A DNA stretch of 36,616 nucleotides. It comes from Sneathiellales bacterium (GTDB lineage Bacteria > Pseudomonadota > Alphaproteobacteria > Sneathiellales > Sneathiellaceae). The notes beneath the pieces were generated by a model. The model made no database searches and was not told where the DNA came from. It saw only the letters and a program-made list of their open reading frames with translations. Made by a program: the position numbers and the translations under genes. Positions 31,623-36,616 of this stretch are shown in pieces. Numbering within the stretch: position 1 is the first letter of the stretch; each line of letters begins with the position of its first letter. Where the stretch lies: contig JAKSCD010000206.1 in NCBI GenBank assembly GCA_022360775.1, positions 1 through 36,616 of the forward strand, written 5' to 3'.

Positions 31623-33119
31623 CTATTGAATTTCAAGCATTTTGTAGGGCTGCCCCTCAGCTGGCAATCCCTGTTGGAATTGTGGATTGAGAAGCACGAG
31701 TAGATCCATTTTGGGTCCGACCTCAGGCATTTGCTCTGCAAGAGCTTCCAGACTATCGGTACCATTTACAGTTTTTGAAACCACTTTCACCGCGCGGATA
31801 TCGGCCGCTTCGGCATAGGGAAGAGGGACAAAGCTTTTATAGCTCTCTTCATAGTTCTCTTCCAGTTCATAGCTTGATTTCCTGTGCTCATAGGCGAAGC
31901 GAACGACGCGATCATATCCAAAGTTGATCACGACACCGGTCACGTAAACACGTCCGCCATTTTTATTAATTACAAAGCGTGTTCTGGCCGCCTGGGCGCC
32001 GCCAACCTGGAAAGTCTCGATCTGGCCAGCCTTCACTTTCTTGAGCCAAACCTGTTTCATATAGTGCGGCACAGAAAGGCCTCGAAGCCCTTTGAAATCC
32101 ATATCAAAGCGCATTTGGCCTCCCTTGCCATCAATCGCAAAGACGGCCCGGGAAGAATTAATAAGCTGATAGCCCTTGGGGGCCTTGAATTTGAAACGCA
32201 AATCAGGATGCAGGAACCAGCGGCCGCGAATGACACCTTCCTTCACATCATCCCCAAACAGCATACCATCAATAGCAGCTAGATAGCGATCCCGGCCATA
32301 TTGACGATTTAAGTCATCTTTGTTGCGACGCGCAAGGTCACTCGCCTTTGCAATACGATCATCTGTTTGCGGGTGAGACGCGAAGAAGTCGAATTTTCCG
32401 GATGCGCCATCCTTGCCAACTTTCTTTCGTTCATATTTTGCGTGCGCATCCATACGCGTCAGAAAATCAGCCATAGCTTCACGTGGATATCCGGCGGCCC
32501 CTAAATACTTCACTCCCAGGCTATCAGCCTCGTATTCCTGGTCGCGGGAATATCCAGCAATATAGGCGCCGCCAAGAGTCTGACCTAACCGGGCGACATC
32601 CCCGCTTTGCGTCAATATGCCGGCTATGGCGCCCAATAAGCCAATTCCTGTTGCACGACCCTGACGCTGCGCACCATGTCGGGCGATCACATGCCCAACT
32701 TCATGCGCAAGAACCCCGGCAACTTCTGCTTCATTATTTGCGAGCGCAAGAAGGCCGCGGGTCACATAAACATATCCGCCAGGCAAAGCGAAAGCATTGA
32801 CAATCGGGCTATTCAGAACCGTTACGCGCCAGGGATCGTTTCTTTTTTCGGTCGCGGATACAATCCGCAAAACAATGTCCAGAATATAATCATTCAGTCC
32901 GTCCTGAATATATTCACCGCCATATTGAGCAACAATACGAGGATGTTGCTGCTTACCAATTTCTGCTTCATTGGTTGGTTCAAAAATGGAGAAAAGATCA
33001 GCGACTTGCTCTTCTTCGGCAGAAACAGTTTCCATGGTGGCCGTTAGGGAAAAAGCAGTAATCCCGCTCACCATTAGACAAGTTGCCAATATGCGTTTCC
33101 AGGTTCGCAACATACCCAT
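31623..33119 (-). CDS. Secreted M48-family zinc metalloprotease
   Basis: A 498-residue exported protease. The signal peptide covers about residues 1-34 (RTWKRILATCLMVSGITAFSLTATMETVSA). The M48 catalytic domain has HEVGH at 139-143 and the third ligand region EYEAD at 195-199. It is preceded by NAFALPGGYVYVTRGLL, as in BepA/YfgC and LoiP-type periplasmic quality-control proteases. No TPR domain is present; instead a C-terminal part (about 300-498) of unknown fold follows, with WFLHPDLRFKFKAPKGYQLIN and a repeated-strand character. Two start codons (33119, 33113) differ by two residues. It is convergent with the phosphatase-like gene and lies 19 bases after the SNase-like gene, possibly in the same transcript. 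Confidence 0.9.
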   Translation of the reverse strand: MGMLRTWKRILATCLMVSGITAFSLTATMETVSAEEEQVADLFSIFEPTNEAEIGKQQHPRIVAQYGGEYIQDGLNDYILDIVLRIVSATEKRNDPWRVTVLNSPIVNAFALPGGYVYVTRGLLALANNEAEVAGVLAHEVGHVIARHGAQRQGRATGIGLLGAIAGILTQSGDVARLGQTLGGAYIAGYSRDQEYEADSLGVKYLGAAGYPREAMADFLTRMDAHAKYERKKVGKDGASGKFDFFASHPQTDDRIAKASDLARRNKDDLNRQYGRDRYLAAIDGMLFGDDVKEGVIRGRWFLHPDLRFKFKAPKGYQLINSSRAVFAIDGKGGQMRFDMDFKGLRGLSVPHYMKQVWLKKVKAGQIETFQVGGAQAARTRFVINKNGGRVYVTGVVINFGYDRVVRFAYEHRKSSYELEENYEESYKSFVPLPYAEAADIRAVKVVSKTVNGTDSLEALAEQMPEVGPKMDLLVLLNPQFQQGLPAEGQPYKMLEIQ

Positions 33120-33138
33120 TAGCCCTTCGCACCCCTAT

Positions 33139-33873
33139 TCAATCCGACCTGTTTGCAAGGATTTCGACCTGATCTGGATAATATATATCCATAAAAGGGC
33201 CATTATAAGTCCGAATATACCCCCTTACCCTGATCCATTTATGGTCAAAATCCTCAAGTTTCCAGCCCTTTTTTTTAAATATACGCATATTTTCCCTAGG
33301 GATCGCTGCGGTAAAATCCGTCCGCCAGTCATGTCCAAAATTAAGATACATGTATTTTTTTGATTTTCCGGTTGAGCGGACAAGACCCTCCACAATCTGA
33401 AACCCAGATTTTCCGAAGAAAGCGGCCTTTTCACCTCCGTTCAGTATTCTGAAATGTTGCCAACCCCGGCGCCGTTGCGATCGTGCCTTTTGCTCTGCGG
33501 AAAGAAGGACTGATTTTCTATCTTCAGGATAAGGGCTTCTGCCGCTATAGACCGCAAATCCTTTTTTTACCCAATATTCCTGCAACCAGCCCCAGGAGCC
33601 TGTTTCAAATACCTCAAAGGAATCCCCGTAACGGTTTTTGCCCTCCAATCTCTTCTTATGCCTGGTCACCTCCCTTCCTATGCTTCCCCGCCAATGCTCA
33701 CCATGTTGTATCCAGATGAGGTCAGACAACGAAATTCTCTCTCCGCCTTCTATGGTCAGGTAATGAGGAGAAGCATCTGTGATGCGCAGGCTTGCTTGCT
33801 CCTCCGCGTCTATAGAACTGCAGAACAGGATCATACTCTGCATTCCGGCGAGATATATTAGACGTTTCAGCAA
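33139..33873 (-). CDS. Secreted SNase-like (OB-fold) protein of unknown function
   Basis: A 244-residue protein with a signal peptide if read from TTG 33873: MLKRLIYLAGMQSMILFC, then cleavage near SIDA-EE. Starting at the in-frame ATG 33843 would remove the basic n-region and has no ribosome-binding site, whereas AGGTG precedes the TTG. Two beta-rich parts are seen. LRITDASPHYLTIEGGERISLSDLIWI recalls the start of a thermonuclease domain. The C-terminal GLVRSTGKSKKYMYLNFGHDWRTDF then WIRVRGYIRTYNGPFMDIYYPDQVEI recalls SNase-like proteins that lack the catalytic residues. Nuclease activity is not supported by visible catalytic residues. It precedes the M48 protease gene on the same strand. Confidence 0.65.
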   Translation of the reverse strand: MLKRLIYLAGMQSMILFCSSIDAEEQASLRITDASPHYLTIEGGERISLSDLIWIQHGEHWRGSIGREVTRHKKRLEGKNRYGDSFEVFETGSWGWLQEYWVKKGFAVYSGRSPYPEDRKSVLLSAEQKARSQRRRGWQHFRILNGGEKAAFFGKSGFQIVEGLVRSTGKSKKYMYLNFGHDWRTDFTAAIPRENMRIFKKKGWKLEDFDHKWIRVRGYIRTYNGPFMDIYYPDQVEILANRSD

Positions 33874-34034
33874 AACACACCTGTGTAGAGTATCTATTCA
33901 CTACATATTCGCACATCTTTTTTTGATTTAATTTAACATTTAATTTGTGTTATTTAATTTTTTTTACATTTTTTGTTGATATTAAAATATTTTTCCTCAA
34001 GTATAAGAAAAATCATTTCTCAGGATTGTCCCTT
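33874..34034. promoter_or_regulatory. AT-rich cysH upstream region
   Basis: A very AT-rich 161-base gap between divergent genes. TACATTTTTTGTTGA (33965-33979) resembles TACATTTTTCTTGA in front of DUF2849 (34796-34809). A near palindrome ATATT-AA-AATAT follows at 33979-33990. The promoter itself cannot be assigned uniquely; TTTACA (33963) with AATATT (33986) at 17 bases is one option. The shared text suggests a common regulator of the two sulfur transcripts. Confidence 0.4.
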
Positions 34035-34766
34035 ATGCCTGACATAATTAACATAGAAGCAGAGGCCGCCCGGCTGAGAGGCCTTTACGGTCATCTGGAC
34101 GGCGCAAGGCTCCTCGAAGCGCTGCTATCTGATGGTCTTGATGGCAAGATCATGATGACGTCTTCCTTTGGCGCTGAATCTGTCGCTCTCCTGGATCTGG
34201 TTGCACAGGTCGATCCCTCTATTCCCGTTGTCTTTCTGGATACCCGCCGATTATTCGGCGAAACCTTGCGGTATCAACGAGAGGTCACAGAATTGCTGGG
34301 ACTGGAAGATATCCGGATTGTTCGCCCGGATACTGGACATCTTGAAGAACTGGATCCCGACGATATGCTTTTTACACGGGATACAGATAAATGCTGCCAT
34401 ATCCGAAAAGTCCTGCCTCTCGATAAAGCCCTGCTATCGCTGGAGAAACAAGGCTTCACCTCCTGGATCACCGGACGCAAGAGATTTCAATCCGAAACCC
34501 GGGAGCAGGTTGATGTGATAGAGGCTTCTGAACGCTTCCTCAAAATCAACCCGCTGGCCCACTGGACAGCGGAAGACATTCGGAACAAGGTTATTGAAAA
34601 GAATTTACCGCCCCACCCGCTTGTGGCAGACGGCTTTTTGTCCATAGGCTGTATGCCCTGCACTGAACGGTCTACGGATGGGGATCCCCGTTCCGGCCGC
34701 TGGGCAGGAAAGCAGAAAACAGAATGTGGCATTCATATGCCAAGAGCGTTTAACACAATAAATTAA
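34035..34766 (+). CDS. cysH: Assimilatory adenylyl-sulfate (APS) reductase
   Basis: CysH reduces activated sulfate to sulfite using thioredoxin or glutathione. The 243-residue protein has the PP-loop-like start SSFGAESVALLDL (43-55) and the four cluster cysteines of the APS-type enzyme: Cys120-Cys121 and Cys206-x-x-Cys209. The catalytic cysteine is Cys231 in KTECGIH. The presence of the CC...CxxC set indicates APS rather than PAPS reductase. I chose ATG 34035 with CAGGAT upstream; the longer frame beginning at 33945 encodes only an AT-rich Phe/Lys stretch. It lies just upstream of DUF2849-cysI, which supplies the next step. Confidence 0.94.
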   Translation: MPDIINIEAEAARLRGLYGHLDGARLLEALLSDGLDGKIMMTSSFGAESVALLDLVAQVDPSIPVVFLDTRRLFGETLRYQREVTELLGLEDIRIVRPDTGHLEELDPDDMLFTRDTDKCCHIRKVLPLDKALLSLEKQGFTSWITGRKRFQSETREQVDVIEASERFLKINPLAHWTAEDIRNKVIEKNLPPHPLVADGFLSIGCMPCTERSTDGDPRSGRWAGKQKTECGIHMPRAFNTIN

Positions 34767-34772
34767 CACATT

Positions 34773-34835
34773 AAAAATGTAATTTATTTTTATTCTACAT
34801 TTTTCTTGAGTTATTTTATTGTTTCACTATATATT
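34773..34835 (+). promoter_or_regulatory. Operator-like inverted repeat and promoter before DUF2849-cysI
   Basis: AAAAATGTA (34773-34781) and TACATTTTT (34796-34804) form a perfect 9-bp inverted repeat separated by 14 bases. TTGAGT (34806-34811) and TATATT (34830-34835), 18 bases apart, follow directly, so a protein bound to the repeat would abut the -35. The arms might also form a weak cysH terminator, but the stem is AT-only apart from one pair. Confidence 0.6.
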
Positions 34836-34879
34836 AAAAAGAAATCGATTATTTTAGTTTTACAAATGGAGATAGCTCG

Positions 34880-35206
34880 ATGGCTTTAAACGTTTTTACA
34901 GCATCCCTTCTTAAAGAAGGTCTGGTAGCATATCTCTGTCAGGATGACAGCGGCAGCTTCTGGTCCACTGATATCAACAAAGCCCATGCTGTTGAGGCTG
35001 AAACACTTCCTGAACTGGAAGCAGAAGCACAGCGCGGCGAACGTGAAAATATCATTGTCGGCCCCTATGCCATTGAAGTGGAAAAAGATGAACAGGGCAT
35101 TCGTCCGACCTCTAATCGGGAACAGATTAGAGCCGGCGGCCCTACTTTTCGCCTTCCTCAATCCGCAAGCCTGCCATCAGGAAATGCGGACCTACACGCT
35201 GCCTAA
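34880..35206 (+). CDS. DUF2849 protein of the sulfur assimilation operon
   Basis: A 108-residue small soluble protein: MALNVFTASLLKEGLVAYLC, then DGS-like DDSGSFWSTDINKAHAVEA and a GERENIIVGPYAIEVEKDEQGIRPTSNREQIRAGGPTFRLP segment. This is the DUF2849 pattern, almost always found immediately before an alphaproteobacterial nitrite/sulfite reductase, sometimes with cysG. The role is unproven; an accessory function in sulfite reduction is inferred from context. GGAG lies 8 bases before the ATG. Twenty-five bases separate it from the reductase gene. Confidence 0.88.
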   Translation: MALNVFTASLLKEGLVAYLCQDDSGSFWSTDINKAHAVEAETLPELEAEAQRGERENIIVGPYAIEVEKDEQGIRPTSNREQIRAGGPTFRLPQSASLPSGNADLHAA

Positions 35207-35231
35207 GAAAAACAACGTCTGAGCTAACATA

Positions 35232-36616
35232 ATGTATCAATATTCTCAGCAGGATCATCAGCTGCTGCTGGAACGCGTGACCCAATTTCGCGACCAGGTA
35301 GAGCGTCGCCTTAAAGGCGATTTATCTGAAGAAGAGTTTAAGCAACAGCGCCTGAGAAACGGTCTGTATCTGCAGTTACACGCCTATATGCTACGAGTAG
35401 CGGTTCCTTATGGCTTGCTCTCGTCAGAACAAATGCGCACCCTTGCTCATATTGCTCGTAAATATGACAAAGGGTATGGCCATTTCAGTACGCGGCAGAA
35501 CATTCAGTATAACTGGCCCAAGCTGGAAGATGTGCCGAACATCCTGGATGATCTTGCAAAAGTCGAAATGCATGCGATCCAGACAAGCGGGAACTGTATT
35601 CGCAACACCACGTCCGATCCACTTGCCGGTGTTGCAAGAGATGAGATTGAAGATCCTCGCCCCTATTGCGAGCTGATCCGTCAGTGGTCGACTTTTCATC
35701 CGGAACTTAATTTCCTGCCGCGCAAATTCAAGATTGCAGTCAGCGGTTCCCTCCATGATCGTGCGGCCGTTGCCGTTCATGATGTGGGGCTGCGTCTCGT
35801 CAAAAATGACGAAGACGAGCTTGGTCTTGAGGTTTATGTCGGCGGCGGACTTGGCCGTACCCCGATGATCGGTAAGTTGATCCGTCCGTTTCTTCCCGTT
35901 CACGATATGCTGACTTATCTGGAAGCTATTCTTCGGGTTTATAACCAGCTGGGTCGCCGGGACAATATGTATAAGGCGCGGATCAAGATCCTTGTCCATG
36001 AAACCGGTGAAGAGAAATTTCGCGAGCTGGTCGAGGAAGAATGGAACCATATCAAATCCAATGGCCTTGCCTTGCGAGATAAGGATATTGAGGGGATCAA
36101 AGCTCATTTTAAGGATCCGGACTATGAGGATCTGAGCGATTTTGACGAGACCTTTGATAAAGAGCAGCTTGCTGACCCTGACTTTGCCAAATGGGCTGAC
36201 AAAAATCTGGAGCTTCATAAAAAGCCTGGCTATCGGATTGTCTATCTTTCGCTGAAATCAAAAAATCAGCCTCCAGGAGATGTAACGGCAGACCAGATGG
36301 ATGCCATCGCAGATCTTGCTGATAAATACAGTCTTGGACAGATCCGCTCTACGCACCGGCAAAATCTTGTTTTGTCAGATGTAAAACTCTCTGATCTGCA
36401 CGCTTTGTGGCAGGAATTAAAAGCGCTTGATCTGGCAACACCAAACTATAACCATCTTACGGACATCATTACCTGCCCGGGTATGGATTATTGTTCTTTG
36501 GCAACCGCCCGCTCTATTCCGATTTCGAAGGCAATCACGGATCGGTTTGATGACTATGACTTTGTCAATGATCTTGGAGATCTTAGCCTGAACATATCCG
36601 GCTGCATCAATGCCTG
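35232..36616 (+). CDS. cysI: Nitrite/sulfite reductase, siroheme subunit (cut by window end)
   Basis: An open frame of 461 codons with no stop before the window edge. It has MYQYSQQDHQLLLERVTQFR at the start, then GYGHFSTRQNIQYNWPKLED and QTSGNCIRNTTSDPLAGV (siroheme-binding arginine-rich motifs). The Fe4S4/siroheme ligands begin to appear: Cys415 and Cys421 (TCPGMDYCSLATA) and Cys458 (SGCINA). The window ends on TG of what should be the fourth cysteine codon. The ferredoxin-type half-repeat architecture is that of assimilatory sulfite reductase (CysI) or NirA. The cysH and DUF2849 context favours sulfite as substrate. The ribosome-binding site is weak. Confidence 0.93.
   Translation, partial: MYQYSQQDHQLLLERVTQFRDQVERRLKGDLSEEEFKQQRLRNGLYLQLHAYMLRVAVPYGLLSSEQMRTLAHIARKYDKGYGHFSTRQNIQYNWPKLEDVPNILDDLAKVEMHAIQTSGNCIRNTTSDPLAGVARDEIEDPRPYCELIRQWSTFHPELNFLPRKFKIAVSGSLHDRAAVAVHDVGLRLVKNDEDELGLEVYVGGGLGRTPMIGKLIRPFLPVHDMLTYLEAILRVYNQLGRRDNMYKARIKILVHETGEEKFRELVEEEWNHIKSNGLALRDKDIEGIKAHFKDPDYEDLSDFDETFDKEQLADPDFAKWADKNLELHKKPGYRIVYLSLKSKNQPPGDVTADQMDAIADLADKYSLGQIRSTHRQNLVLSDVKLSDLHALWQELKALDLATPNYNHLTDIITCPGMDYCSLATARSIPISKAITDRFDDYDFVNDLGDLSLNISGCINA

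Noticed and set aside
33945..34034. 30-codon N-terminal extension of cysH
   Set aside because: It is an AT-rich Phe/Lys/Ile stretch without family support; ATG 34035 gives the normal start.
1..36616. tRNA or rRNA genes, CRISPR arrays, transposases, integrases
   Set aside because: Looked for on both strands by eye; no cloverleaf-like gene, regular spaced repeats or transposase/integrase signatures were seen.

Overview
The window is a block of alphaproteobacterial chromosome. No mobile element, tRNA, rRNA or CRISPR array was found. The signs of lineage are a DUF4167 protein next to prfA/prmC, a CarD-family protein next to a 7Fe ferredoxin, a DUF2849 gene directly before a siroheme reductase, an NDUFAF5-type methyltransferase beside comF, and a PtsP with an N-terminal GAF domain. 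The moderate GC with AT-rich intergenic regions would suit a marine Rhodospirillales/Sneathiella-like genus; the genus is only a guess.

Layout. (1) 1-11.5 kb, all minus strand: lysC, a nitronate-monooxygenase-like gene, ptsP, rodZ, ispG, hisS, prfA, prmC and DUF4167, covering amino-acid synthesis, nitrogen-PTS signalling, isoprenoids, cell shape and translation termination. (2) 11.7-14.2 kb, plus strand: ubiG, argJ, mutT. (3) 14.2-19.8 kb, minus strand: a compact operon of LacI regulator, solute-binding protein, two permeases, ATPase and a GpdQ-like phosphodiesterase, with a clear LacI-type operator upstream. It looks like an accessory uptake-and-hydrolysis unit. (4) 19.9-25 kb: an NDUFAF5-like gene divergent from comF-grxC-nit. 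Next come a two-gene module (unknown 133-aa protein plus MerR regulator) with a classic MerR-type promoter, a small methyltransferase, and DUF1178. (5) 25-29.4 kb: a parvulin divergent from secA and a TerB-like gene. (6) 29.5-33.9 kb: fdxA, carD with a long structured leader, a PPP-phosphatase homologue that has lost most metal ligands, an M48 protease and a secreted SNase-like protein. (7) 34-36.6 kb: assimilatory sulfur genes cysH, DUF2849 and a cysI-type reductase truncated by the window edge.

Most genes are housekeeping. The parts most worth a second look are: the degenerate phosphatase gene, whose start codon sits in the loop of a 9-bp inverted repeat inside a cluster of four GANTC (CcrM-type) sites; the autoregulated-looking MerR module; the carD leader, where a 25-codon reading frame runs through a terminator-like hairpin and stops directly against the carD start; the LacI/ABC/GpdQ operon; and related AT-rich motifs in front of cysH and DUF2849-cysI.

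All calls come from reading the sequence and translations by eye. No database search, folding or statistics program was run.
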